Positions 1 to 8,781 of a DNA stretch of 41,546 nucleotides are shown in pieces (position 1 is the stretch's first letter; each line of letters starts with the position of its first letter). The position numbers were made by a program, and so were the translations under genes. The notes under the pieces are model-generated. The model saw only the letters and a program-made list of their open reading frames with translations, was not told where the DNA came from and did no database searches. The DNA is from an uncultured Bacteroidota bacterium (lineage in GTDB: Bacteria > Bacteroidota > Bacteroidia > Flavobacteriales > Flavobacteriaceae): assembly GCA_902560025.1 (NCBI GenBank), contig CACEKL010000006.1, forward strand, positions 1 to 41,546, given 5' to 3'.

Positions 1-469
1 TTCCTTGACTTGAATCAATTGGTGTTGTAATTCCATAAATTCTTGATATAAATCTCAAGACATTACCATCAACAACTGGGTTATATCTATCAAAACAGAT
101 TGATGAAATAGCAGAAGCAGTATAATCCCCTATTCCTTTAAGCTTTATTAGTTGATCATATGTTGTTGGAAATTTTCCGCCTAAATCATTTACTATGAAC
201 TTTGAAGTTTTATGTAAATTAATAGCTCTATTGTAATATCCAAGGCCTTGCCACGATTTCAAGACTGTGTCTTCATCTGAATTTGCTAAATCATAAATAG
301 TAGGAAATTTATCTATAAAATCATTAAAATATTTTTTACCCTGAGTTATTCTTGTTTGTTGAAGAATTATTTCTGATACCCATACTCTATATGGATCATT
401 ATTTTTTCTCCAAGGTAGATTTCGTTTATTAAAACTATACCATTTTAAAAGCTCTATTTCTAAAGGCAT
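1..469 (-). CDS. mutY: A/G-specific adenine glycosylase MutY, N-terminal part (runs off left edge)
   Basis: This gene is read leftward from an ATG at 467-469 and stays open to the window edge, so 156 residues are visible. MutY removes adenine mispaired with 8-oxoguanine in base-excision repair. Visible landmarks are the N-terminal LPWR (residues 18-21), SEIILQQTRI carrying the glutamate expected to protonate the base (E33, matching E37 of the E. coli enzyme), the helix-hairpin-helix LKGIGDYTASAI (110-121) and the catalytic aspartate in VVDGNV (D134). The iron-sulfur cluster loop and the NUDIX-like C-terminal domain lie outside the window. It is divergent from the HU gene across a 97-base gap; the mutY-HU-rng order is, as I recall, common in Flavobacteriia. 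Identification is confident. Confidence 0.93.
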   Translation of the reverse strand, partial: MPLEIELLKWYSFNKRNLPWRKNNDPYRVWVSEIILQQTRITQGKKYFNDFIDKFPTIYDLANSDEDTVLKSWQGLGYYNRAINLHKTSKFIVNDLGGKFPTTYDQLIKLKGIGDYTASAISSICFDRYNPVVDGNVLRFISRIYGITTPIDSSQG

Positions 470-519
470 ATATATAGTAATTATATAGAAGTATGGAGCT
501 AATTTAAAATTTAAATTTA

Positions 520-527
520 TATATTTG
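520..527 (+). promoter_or_regulatory. Candidate -7 promoter element for the HU gene
   Basis: TATATTTG is an exact match to the Bacteroidota sigma-A -7 consensus TAnnTTTG. It would give a leader of about 35 bases before the HU start at 567. No TTG (-33) is visible 17-23 bases upstream, so this rests on the -7 element alone. Confidence 0.45.
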
Positions 528-566
528 CTAGCCTTAAAAGCTAATTGTATAACCAAATAACAGAAA

Positions 567-857
567 ATGACAAAGGCAGATATTGTAAAAAATATTTCAG
601 ATCAAACAGGAGTTGACAAAACTGATGTACAAATGATCGCAGAAAAATTTATGGATGAAATTAAAAACTCACTCCAAAAAAATAATAACGTTTACTTGAG
701 AGGATTTGGAAGTTTTATTGTTAAAACTAGAGCAGAAAAAACAGGTAGAAATATTTCAAAAAATACAGCTGTAATTATTCCAGCTCATAATATCCCTTCT
801 TTTAAACCCTCGAAAACTTTTGTTGAATCTGTTAAAAAAAATGTGCCAGTCGGCTAA
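567..857 (+). CDS. HU family DNA-binding protein
   Basis: This is a 96-residue nucleoid-associated protein of the HU/IHF family, which bends and compacts DNA as a dimer. The N-terminal helices (1-40) are followed by the family signature RGFGSF (45-50), the beta-arm GRNISKNT (60-67) and the C-terminal FKPSK (79-83). Length is normal for the family. It starts at an ATG preceded by an A-rich stretch, as is usual in Bacteroidota, and lies just upstream of a 29-residue basic protein and RNase G, probably transcribed together with at least the former. Nothing in the sequence separates HU from an IHF-like role. Confidence 0.95.
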   Translation: MTKADIVKNISDQTGVDKTDVQMIAEKFMDEIKNSLQKNNNVYLRGFGSFIVKTRAEKTGRNISKNTAVIIPAHNIPSFKPSKTFVESVKKNVPVG

Positions 858-872
858 TTAAAAATAACAAGT

Positions 873-962
873 ATGCCTAGCGGTAAAAAAAGAAAAAGAC
901 ACAAGGTTGCGACGCACAAAAGGAAAAAAAGAGCGAGAGCAAACAGACACAAAAAGAAATAG
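873..962 (+). CDS. Small, highly basic 29-residue protein
   Basis: This short reading frame encodes MPSGKKRKRHKVATH followed by a Lys/Arg/His-rich tail ending NRHKKK; more than half of its residues are Lys, Arg or His. It starts 15 bases after the HU stop codon and ends 117 bases before rng. I recall closely similar tiny basic proteins at the same place between HU and rng in many Bacteroidota. The composition is that of a small ribosomal or RNA-binding protein, and I recall, with limited certainty, that Flavobacterium ribosome structures contain an extra small protein of this kind. The existence of the gene is well supported by pattern and synteny; the ribosomal role is inference. Automatic callers usually miss it because of its length. 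Confidence 0.8.
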   Translation: MPSGKKRKRHKVATHKRKKRARANRHKKK

Positions 963-1045
963 TGTTTTGGGGTACACTCTAAACATCCCAAGTTCTTTGA
1001 AATAAAATATAACGCAAGTTATATAGATATTGAAAATGTTTAACC

Positions 1046-1065
1046 TTTCTACTTAATTGTAGAAA
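1046..1065 (+). promoter_or_regulatory. Hairpin in the rng leader
   Basis: TTTCTAC (1046-1052) pairs perfectly with GTAGAAA (1059-1065) around a six-base loop TTAATT. The stem ends 14 bases before the rng GTG start and is not followed by a T-run, so it is not an obvious terminator. A hairpin at the start of an RNase E/G mRNA could be a feedback site, as in the E. coli rne leader, but that is inference. Confidence 0.35.
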
Positions 1066-1079
1066 TAAATTCAAAAACA

Positions 1080-2630
1080 GTGAAAAAAGAATTGATTATA
1101 AGATCAAATTCAAATGCTGTTGATTTTGCAATGCTCAATGAAGGAAGACTAATTGAGCTTGATAAGGAAGTAGGTAAAAACAAGTTTTCAGTAGGTGATA
1201 TTTTTGTTGCAAAAATTAGAAAAACTATTCCTGGTCTAAATGCTGCATTTGTTAATGTAGGTCACGAAAAGGATGGTTTTCTTCACTATCATGATTTAGG
1301 TCCAAAACTTTTATCATTATCAAAATTCGTTGATGAAATTGATAATAAAAAAGTAAAATCGTTTTCATTTAATAAGTTTCAATTTGAAAAAGATATTCCA
1401 AAAAACGGACTAATTAAAGATTGTCTCAAGGCAAAGCAGACAACTTTAGTACAAATAATAAAAGAGCCTATATCAACTAAAGGTCCAAGATTAAGTTCTG
1501 AGATTTCTTTAGCAGGTAGATTTATGGTTCTGATTCCCTTTTCGGAGAGAATCTCTATTTCACAAAAGATTAAAAGTCAAGATGAGAAGAAAAGGCTAAG
1601 AACTTTAGTTAAGAATATTAAGCCAAAAGGATTTGGAGTTATTATTCGAACAGTAGCAAAAAATAAAACTGTAAGTGAGTTAGAAGGAGATCTTAAGGAT
1701 TTGATTCTAAGATGGAAAAGACTTTGTATAAACTTTAGTAAAGCGGACTCTTATCCAACAAAAATCTTAGGAGAAATTAATAGAACTACATCTAAATTAA
1801 GAGATGTATTTGATGATTCATTCTCAAATATATATTTAGATGATCCTAATCTATATTCTGAAATAAAAGAATATATAAAGGTTATAGCTCCAGGTAAATC
1901 ATCAATAGTTAAACTATACAAAGGTGTAACTCCAATTTTTGAAAAATATGGAATTGAAAGACAGATTAAATCATCATTTGGTAGAACTGTCTCAATGCAA
2001 AAAGGAGCATATCTTATTATTGAACATACTGAAGCTCTTCATGTAATTGATGTTAATAGTGGAAACAGATCAAATAAATCAAAAACACAAGAGGAGACAG
2101 CTATGGAAGTAAACTTAATAGCTTCAGCAGAAATTGCTAGGCAATTAAGATTAAGAGATATGGGAGGAATTATAGTTGTAGATTTTATAGACTTAACTAC
2201 AAGAGAAAACAGAAAAAAGCTTTTTGATCATTTCTGTGCAGAAATGGCAAAAGATAGAACAAAACATAAGATTCTTCCACCAAGTAAGTTTGGATTAATT
2301 CAAATAACTAGGCAAAGGGTAAGGCCTGAAATGAATATTAAGACAAAAGAAGCGAATCCAAATAAAGACTTAGAAGTGGAAGCACCTATTCTACTGGTTG
2401 ACAAAATCAATGCTGAACTTAACAAGATAGTTAAGAATTCGCGCTATAAAAGTGGAACAATTTATATTCACGTTCATCCATTTGTAGCAGCGTATATAAA
2501 CAAAGGTCTATTTTCTTTGAAGAATAGATGGAGTTTTCATTATAAAAGGGTAATTAAAATTGTACCAAGAGACTCTTATTTATACCTTCAGTATAACTTT
2601 ACTAATAATAGATCTAAAATTTTAAAATAA
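1080..2630 (+). CDS. rng: Ribonuclease E/G family endoribonuclease (RNase G)
   Basis: This 516-residue protein is the single-strand-specific endoribonuclease that processes rRNA precursors and mRNA. The N-terminal S1-like domain is visible (VGDIFVAKI near residue 39, GLNAAFVNVG and KDGFLHY after it). The two metal-binding catalytic aspartates sit in IDVNSG (D324) and GGIIVVDFIDL (D368). The CPxC zinc-link of the E. coli enzymes is absent after QITRQRVRPE, as I recall for Bacteroidota versions. The protein ends soon after the catalytic core, with no long RNase E-type scaffold tail. The start is GTG; no closer ATG fits the S1 domain. A strong intrinsic terminator begins 11 bases after the stop, so this is the last gene of its transcript. 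Confidence 0.94.
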   Translation: MKKELIIRSNSNAVDFAMLNEGRLIELDKEVGKNKFSVGDIFVAKIRKTIPGLNAAFVNVGHEKDGFLHYHDLGPKLLSLSKFVDEIDNKKVKSFSFNKFQFEKDIPKNGLIKDCLKAKQTTLVQIIKEPISTKGPRLSSEISLAGRFMVLIPFSERISISQKIKSQDEKKRLRTLVKNIKPKGFGVIIRTVAKNKTVSELEGDLKDLILRWKRLCINFSKADSYPTKILGEINRTTSKLRDVFDDSFSNIYLDDPNLYSEIKEYIKVIAPGKSSIVKLYKGVTPIFEKYGIERQIKSSFGRTVSMQKGAYLIIEHTEALHVIDVNSGNRSNKSKTQEETAMEVNLIASAEIARQLRLRDMGGIIVVDFIDLTTRENRKKLFDHFCAEMAKDRTKHKILPPSKFGLIQITRQRVRPEMNIKTKEANPNKDLEVEAPILLVDKINAELNKIVKNSRYKSGTIYIHVHPFVAAYINKGLFSLKNRWSFHYKRVIKIVPRDSYLYLQYNFTNNRSKILK

Positions 2631-2640
2631 AAATGATAAT

Positions 2641-2673
2641 AAAACCGCTTAGAGATTCTAAGCGGTTTTTTTT
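2641..2673 (+). terminator. Intrinsic terminator after rng
   Basis: A perfect 13-bp stem (2641-2653 with 2657-2669), three-base loop GAT and a continuous T-run to 2673. It lies between the rng stop and the recX start and argues against any recX start upstream of it. Confidence 0.93.
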
Positions 2674-2683
2674 ATATTATAAC

Positions 2684-3133
2684 ATGGAATCTTCAGTAAA
2701 AAGAAAAATTGAAAATTATTGTGCATACCAGGAAAGATGTCATTCTGAAGTAAAAAGAAAATTAAATAGCTTGGGGGTATTTGGACAAGATCTTGACGAA
2801 TACTTGTGCTATTTAATCGATGAAAACTTTTTGTCTGAAACAAGATTCTCTGAGGCTTATGTAAGAGGTAAATTTAATAATAACAATTGGGGAAAAGTTA
2901 GAATTATTAATGAGTTAAAATCCAGAAATATTTCTGATTGGAATATTAATAAGGCATTAGATCAAATTAGTGAAAAAGAGTATAATGATAAGCTTAAAAA
3001 CTTATGTGAAAAAAAAATTAATCCTAGTGAAAAGCCCTCGCCAAAATTAAAAGATAAAATAATTAGGAATCTTACTTATAAAGGTTGGGAAATAGATAAA
3101 GTAATAAAATTAGTTAATCAACTAATAAGGTAA
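2684..3133 (+). CDS. recX: Regulatory protein RecX
   Basis: This 149-residue protein belongs to the RecX family, which binds and modulates RecA filaments. The signature is AYQERCHSEVKRKL near the N-terminus, followed by the repeated three-helix modules (YLIDENFLSETRFSEAYVRG, then KGWEIDKVIKLVNQL at the C-terminus). The frame is open further upstream to an ATG at 2633, but that start would place the rng terminator inside the coding region; the ATG at 2684, directly after the terminator, gives the expected N-terminus and length. An A9 tract at about 3009-3017 is read in frame. The last 20 bases overlap the 3' end of atpC on the other strand. Confidence 0.9.
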   Translation: MESSVKRKIENYCAYQERCHSEVKRKLNSLGVFGQDLDEYLCYLIDENFLSETRFSEAYVRGKFNNNNWGKVRIINELKSRNISDWNINKALDQISEKEYNDKLKNLCEKKINPSEKPSPKLKDKIIRNLTYKGWEIDKVIKLVNQLIR

Positions 3134-3389
3134 CTTGATTATTATTCATCTCAACTGTTCCAGACTCAATTTTAAGTATTGTTTCTTTATCAGAAATTTC
3201 AAATTGATCCTTAACACTAGAATCAAGATTCAACTTACCTATAATTTTAACTTCTCCTTTCTTTAAAGTAGAGACAATGGGTGCATGATTATTTAGAACT
3301 TGGAAGTCTCCTAATGAACCTGGAAAGAGAACCGAATCAACTTCCCCTTTGAAAAGAGTTTGCTCTGGAGTAATTATTTCTAGATACAT
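3114..3389 (-). CDS. atpC: ATP synthase F1 epsilon subunit (short form)
   Basis: This 91-residue protein is the central-stalk epsilon subunit of F1Fo ATP synthase. It begins with LEIITPEQTLFKGEVDSVLFPG and contains GDFQVLNNHAPIVSTL, the typical N-terminal beta-sandwich. It stops where that domain ends: the C-terminal two-helix domain that inhibits hydrolysis in E. coli (about 139 residues in total) is absent, as I recall for Bacteroidota. It lies two bases after atpD and its 3' end overlaps recX in convergent orientation. Confidence 0.93.
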   Translation of the reverse strand: MYLEIITPEQTLFKGEVDSVLFPGSLGDFQVLNNHAPIVSTLKKGEVKIIGKLNLDSSVKDQFEISDKETILKIESGTVEMNNNQVTLLVD

Positions 3390-3391
3390 TG

Positions 3392-4909
<1,518 letters not shown>

Positions 4910-4931
4910 TTACGTTTATAAAATTAAAGTG

Positions 4932-4939
4932 CAAATATA
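4932..4939 (-). promoter_or_regulatory. Candidate -7 promoter element for atpD
   Basis: On the minus strand TATATTTG matches the Bacteroidota -7 consensus exactly and lies 25 bases before the atpD ATG. No TTG is present at the -33 distance. The rest of the 120-base gap is AT-rich with no gene. Confidence 0.5.
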
Positions 4940-5026
4940 TGTTGTATGATTATATTTTAAAAGCTAAAATGCCTTCAATTTTGATAATTTATCAAGAAAA
5001 AACACAACAATAAATTGGATGTTTAA

Positions 5027-6100
5027 TCAAAGCTCTATTTTTTGTTTTTCAATTGATTTTATTGCTAAAAATGAGTAAGCCTTTACAACAAGGTTGAGAT
5101 GTTTAAAACGGGCATCCTTGGTAAAACCATTCTTATATCTATAGAATATTTGTTGAACTATTACAGCTATTTTGAATAGTCCAAACACAAAATAAAAGAC
5201 AATATTTTCAATTTTATTTCCAAATTTTTCAGAGTATAGATTAAGGATTTTATTTCTTGTTGGATTATTGCTGTCTAAAGTTATATTAAGACCAACTCCT
5301 TTGATAAAATCTGGATCATTATGCTGAATCCAATAAGCAAGAGATGTACCTAAGTCCATAAAAGGATCACCTATAGTACACATTTCCCAATCAAGTATAG
5401 CTTTAATTGATAAATCATTCTCATCTAAGACTAAATTGTCATATTTAAAATCATTATGAATCAATGAGACATATTTAGATTGAGATATATTAGACTTTAG
5501 CCAGTCCATCACTATTTCCATTTCCTTTAATTCTTCTGTTTTTGAATTATTATATCTTTTGCACCAGCCATAAACTTGTCTAGAATTATACCCTTCAGGA
5601 TTTCCAAAATCACTTAATCCAATTTTATTTATATCAAGTTTATGAAGTTCAACAAAGGAGTCTACAAACTGTTCTGCAAGAAAATTAAATTGAGACTTTT
5701 CTTTAACGATTTGACTATAATTGTTACTCCTTAAGATAACACCTTTAACTCTCTCCATTAAATAAAAATCTGATCCAATAATATCCGTATTAGAACAATA
5801 GTGAATTGGGTCAGGGGTTTTATGATAGTGATCTTTAAGAGAGGAAAGAACTTTAAATTCTCTTGACATATCATGTCCAGATTTTATTTTTGCACCGTGA
5901 GGTGGTTTTCTTAAAATGTATTCTTTTTCATTTGACTTAATTAGATAAGTAAGATTAGAGTAGCCTGAGGGGAACTGAAGAATATCAAAACTTTTAATAT
6001 CAAGATCTATAATTTCTGAAAGATATTCGAATAACTTTGAATTATTAAGTTTTTCATCATCTCTTATTTCTGTAGGCCTATCAATTAATTTTTTAGACAT
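5027..6100 (-). CDS. APH-family phosphotransferase (LvaA / ACAD10-11 kinase-domain type)
   Basis: This 357-residue protein has the aminoglycoside/choline kinase fold. Visible are a nucleotide-binding FPSGYSNLTYLI (43-54), the Brenner catalytic loop HNDFKYDN (215-222, D217) and the metal-binding DWEMCTIGDP (from D237). The LRKPPHGAKIKSGHDMSRE segment is typical of the branch fused to or paired with acyl-CoA dehydrogenases, not of antibiotic kinases. In mammalian ACAD10/11 and the Pseudomonas putida LvaA/LvaC pair this kinase phosphorylates the hydroxyl of 4-hydroxyacyl-CoA so that the dehydrogenase-fold partner can remove it. Here it follows the dehydrogenase by 14 bases as the last gene of the operon. 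Family assignment is firm; substrate is inferred. Confidence 0.88.
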   Translation of the reverse strand: MSKKLIDRPTEIRDDEKLNNSKLFEYLSEIIDLDIKSFDILQFPSGYSNLTYLIKSNEKEYILRKPPHGAKIKSGHDMSREFKVLSSLKDHYHKTPDPIHYCSNTDIIGSDFYLMERVKGVILRSNNYSQIVKEKSQFNFLAEQFVDSFVELHKLDINKIGLSDFGNPEGYNSRQVYGWCKRYNNSKTEELKEMEIVMDWLKSNISQSKYVSLIHNDFKYDNLVLDENDLSIKAILDWEMCTIGDPFMDLGTSLAYWIQHNDPDFIKGVGLNITLDSNNPTRNKILNLYSEKFGNKIENIVFYFVFGLFKIAVIVQQIFYRYKNGFTKDARFKHLNLVVKAYSFLAIKSIEKQKIEL

Positions 6101-6114
6101 TATTTAATTGAACT

Positions 6115-7296
6115 TTAGGATTTTTTAAATGACTTAAGAATTAGTCTAGCTAACCTAGTTTTATGAACTTCATCTGCTCCATCATAAATTCTGGCTGCTC
6201 TTTCATGTCTATAAAATGATGATAGTATAATATCATCTGTCACTCCTAGTGCACCGTGGACTTGAATAGCATAATCAACAACTTTTTGAAGCACATTAGC
6301 ACAATAAAATTTGATAATTGAAATCTCAGCTCTTGCATTGGAAGATCCTAATGAATCTATTTTCATTGCAGTTTCTTTAACCAATAATCGAGCTGCATTA
6401 ATTTCAGCCCTAGACTCTGCAATCCAGTTTTGAATTGTTTGCTTATCTGAAAGGAAAACTCCATCTTCTAATTCTCTTGAAATTGCTCTTTCGCACATTA
6501 GGGTAAATGCTCTTTCACACATACCGATCCATCTCATACAATGATGTATCCTTCCAGGTCCAAGTCTTTTTTGAGCAATAGCGAAACCATCTCCCTCAGA
6601 ACCAAGTATATTTGATTTGGGTACAATAACATTGTTAAATTTAATTTCTGCATGACTCTCCCAACCACCACCAGGATGTCCCATTATAGATACATTTCTA
6701 ACAAACTCAACTCCTTCAGTTTTAGTAGGAACTATAATTTGACTTGCTCTTTTATAGGGGTTTACCTCATCAGGATCGGTTACTACCATTACTATTGCAA
6801 AGTCTGCTCCATCAAAACTTGAAGTAAACCACTTGTGCCCATTAATAATATAGTTTCCATTTTCTTTTTTTGCGACTGTACCCATTCTTGTAGGATTTGA
6901 TCCTGCATAACCAGGTTCAGTCATGGCAAAGCAGCTTCTTGTTTTTCCCTCTAAAAGAGGTGTTAAGTAATCTTTTTTTTGTTGAGAAGTCCCTACTTCA
7001 ATTAAAATTTCCATATTACCAGCATCAGGTGCTTGACAATTAAATACATAAAAACCGTATGGACTTCCACCAAGGATTTCACTAATTTCACCATGTTCTT
7101 CAAGCGAAAGACCTATTCCTCCATAATCAGTTGAGATTTGAGGTAACCAAAGTCCCATTTTTTTTACTTTTTCTCGAAGTTCATTGAGTTTAGGAAGTTT
7201 TTCATCCCATTCACAGCTGTATATCCATGGCTCTAATGAATAAAGCTCTTCTTTTACAAATTTTAATATTTTATCTTTTAATTCTTCAAATTCCAT
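6115..7296 (-). CDS. Acyl-CoA dehydrogenase family protein (ACAD11/LvaC type)
   Basis: This 393-residue flavoenzyme has the complete acyl-CoA dehydrogenase fold: FAMTEPGYAGSNPT (123-136) and GHKWFTSSFDG for flavin and substrate binding, then QVHGALGVTDD (345-355). The position that carries the catalytic glutamate in MCAD-like enzymes (YEGT) here reads IYDGADEVH, with Asp at 372; I recall ADGPDEVH in ACAD10/11, so this fits that branch. With the adjacent kinase it probably handles 4-phospho- or branched acyl-CoA; an ordinary acyl-CoA dehydrogenase role is the alternative. Electrons would pass to ETF, encoded at 15145-16846. An A8 tract followed by G on the coding strand (6973-6980) is in frame. 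Confidence 0.9.
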   Translation of the reverse strand: MEFEELKDKILKFVKEELYSLEPWIYSCEWDEKLPKLNELREKVKKMGLWLPQISTDYGGIGLSLEEHGEISEILGGSPYGFYVFNCQAPDAGNMEILIEVGTSQQKKDYLTPLLEGKTRSCFAMTEPGYAGSNPTRMGTVAKKENGNYIINGHKWFTSSFDGADFAIVMVVTDPDEVNPYKRASQIIVPTKTEGVEFVRNVSIMGHPGGGWESHAEIKFNNVIVPKSNILGSEGDGFAIAQKRLGPGRIHHCMRWIGMCERAFTLMCERAISRELEDGVFLSDKQTIQNWIAESRAEINAARLLVKETAMKIDSLGSSNARAEISIIKFYCANVLQKVVDYAIQVHGALGVTDDIILSSFYRHERAARIYDGADEVHKTRLARLILKSFKKS

Positions 7297-7318
7297 ATTA
7301 CTAGTATCTATAATTGCT

Positions 7319-7798
7319 TTAGTTTGGCATTGAATATATTAACGAAATTGTTTCAGCAACACATACAGGTTTTGTTTCTCCCTCTACTTCAAAAATAATT
7401 TTAAAAGTATATTTTGCTCCACCCTCAACAGCCTCTATATTTATTAACGAAACCTTACCTCTAAACTTTGATTCAGCTGGTGTGGCATTAGGAAATCTCA
7501 CTTTTTCTAAACCATAATTTACAGCAAGAGCAACATTATTTAACTTTAGTGTTTGAAAAACAACCTGAGATGCAAAAGACAGAACATGGAATCCATGAGC
7601 TATAGTTTTCTTATAAGGAGAATAAAGTTTTGCTTTCTCCTGATCAATGTGTATCCACTGTTTGTCTTGAGTTAACTCTGCGTATGAATTTACTTTGTCT
7701 TGAGTCATCTCAAACCAATCTGAAATACCTATTTCTTTATTAAGATATCTATTAAGATCTTCTAAATTTTCTATTTCCGTTGAATAAGATTTTTCCAT
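7319..7798 (-). CDS. MaoC-like (R)-specific enoyl-CoA hydratase
   Basis: This 159-residue hot-dog-fold protein carries the hydratase-2 signature in variant form: the aspartate and histidine pair of LTQDKQWIHID (D45, H50) followed by TIAHGFHVLSF (65-75). Such enzymes add water across the 2,3 double bond of enoyl-CoA. The length fits a single-domain MaoC protein. It lies between the SDR (9 bases upstream) and the acyl-CoA dehydrogenase (22 bases downstream), so the operon could run dehydrogenation or elimination, hydration and then oxidation of the hydroxyl. The exact substrate cannot be read from the sequence. Confidence 0.88.
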   Translation of the reverse strand: MEKSYSTEIENLEDLNRYLNKEIGISDWFEMTQDKVNSYAELTQDKQWIHIDQEKAKLYSPYKKTIAHGFHVLSFASQVVFQTLKLNNVALAVNYGLEKVRFPNATPAESKFRGKVSLINIEAVEGGAKYTFKIIFEVEGETKPVCVAETISLIYSMPN

Positions 7799-7807
7799 AT
7801 TAAAGTT

Positions 7808-8584
7808 TTAATTTATCATATATCCACCATCTATATTAAAGGTTTCTCCAGTAGTATAACTAGATGCATTTGATGCCAAGTAAACTGCCATTCCCGATAT
7901 TTCTTCAGGTTCTGCAGCTTTTCTAATTGGCAGATCTTTAAGCCATATTTCTAACATCTCCTCATTTTGCCATAAAGCTGAGCTAAGTTTTGTTTTAATT
8001 AATCCAGGACAAATTGCATTTGATCGAATTCCATATTTACCCCACTCCTTTGCTTGGGATTTTGTTAGCATACTAATAGCTGCCTTACTAATTGAATATA
8101 CCCCTAGGCCTTTGTCTGGTTTATGTCCTTCAACTGACGAGATATTTATGATGGATCCGGCATTATTTTCTTTCATATATTTCATAACCATATTTGAAAG
8201 CTTAAACGCAGCTTTGACATTAATGTCAATAATTTTATTAAATAATTTATCATCTGCATTTTCAAGTCTATCAAAAACTGGATTAATTCCAGCATTATTT
8301 ACTAATATATCGATTTTACCATATGTTTTTATTGTTGTTTCAACTAGATTTTTTAATTGCTCCTCTTCACCAACATGACATTCAACAGCCTCTGCCTTAA
8401 AGCCATTTTTTTTAATATTTGTAGCAATTTCATCTACACTTTCTTTTGTCCTACTGCTCAAAACTACACTTGCTCCAAATTCAGCAAAAGCCTCAGCTAT
8501 TGATGCACCTATACCTCTACTCGATCCAGTAACAATAGCAACTTTATCAGTCAAATCAAAAAGGTTTTTATACTTATTGCTCAT
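7808..8584 (-). CDS. Short-chain dehydrogenase/reductase
   Basis: This 258-residue classical SDR has the cofactor motif TGSSRGIG (19-26), NNAG (96-99), the catalytic serine in NISSVEG (S150) and YSISK (Y163, K167), and the C-terminal TTGETFNIDGGY. The Ser-Arg after TG suggests NADP(H), although SDR cofactor choice is uncertain from this alone. It is the first gene of the leftward SDR-MaoC-ACAD-APH operon. By position it could oxidise 3-hydroxyacyl-CoA or interconvert 4-keto- and 4-hydroxyacyl-CoA, as LvaD does in the levulinate pathway. Enzyme class is certain; reaction is not. Confidence 0.9.
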   Translation of the reverse strand: MSNKYKNLFDLTDKVAIVTGSSRGIGASIAEAFAEFGASVVLSSRTKESVDEIATNIKKNGFKAEAVECHVGEEEQLKNLVETTIKTYGKIDILVNNAGINPVFDRLENADDKLFNKIIDINVKAAFKLSNMVMKYMKENNAGSIINISSVEGHKPDKGLGVYSISKAAISMLTKSQAKEWGKYGIRSNAICPGLIKTKLSSALWQNEEMLEIWLKDLPIRKAAEPEEISGMAVYLASNASSYTTGETFNIDGGYMIN

Positions 8585-8781
8585 CTCTAATATTTTTATA
8601 ACTCTGTAATATACTAATTGATTTAATTTTCTAAACTAAATAGTAAGTAAAAGAAAGAAAAAGATGTTTTCCTAATATTCTAATTGAGTTAGTATTTTTT
8701 AAAAGATGAAAATATTCTCATATATTTATTTAAACTGATTGTTAATTTTATACAGATTAATAATTAAAAAACCAACTGATT
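8585..8781. promoter_or_regulatory. Divergent promoter region between the SDR operon and the acyl-CoA ligase
   Basis: This 197-base AT-rich gap must contain the promoters of both divergent units. I find no exact TAnnTTTG on either strand; near matches are TAATTTTA on the plus strand and TAGTTTAG on the minus strand. The octamer AACTGATT occurs twice (8733-8740, 8774-8781). No regulator gene adjoins the region. Confidence 0.4.

Noticed and set aside
2633..2683. N-terminal extension of recX
   Set aside because: It would translate through a strong intrinsic terminator, and the extra residues do not look like RecX.
4981..4995. Palindrome TTGATAATTTATCAA between atpD and the APH gene
   Set aside because: The stem is short and AT-only, with no T-run on either strand in the right place; likely chance in AT-rich DNA.
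5027..6100. Aminoglycoside resistance kinase
   Set aside because: The fold is shared, but the KPPHGAKIKSGHDMSRE segment and the neighbouring acyl-CoA dehydrogenase point to the metabolic branch.
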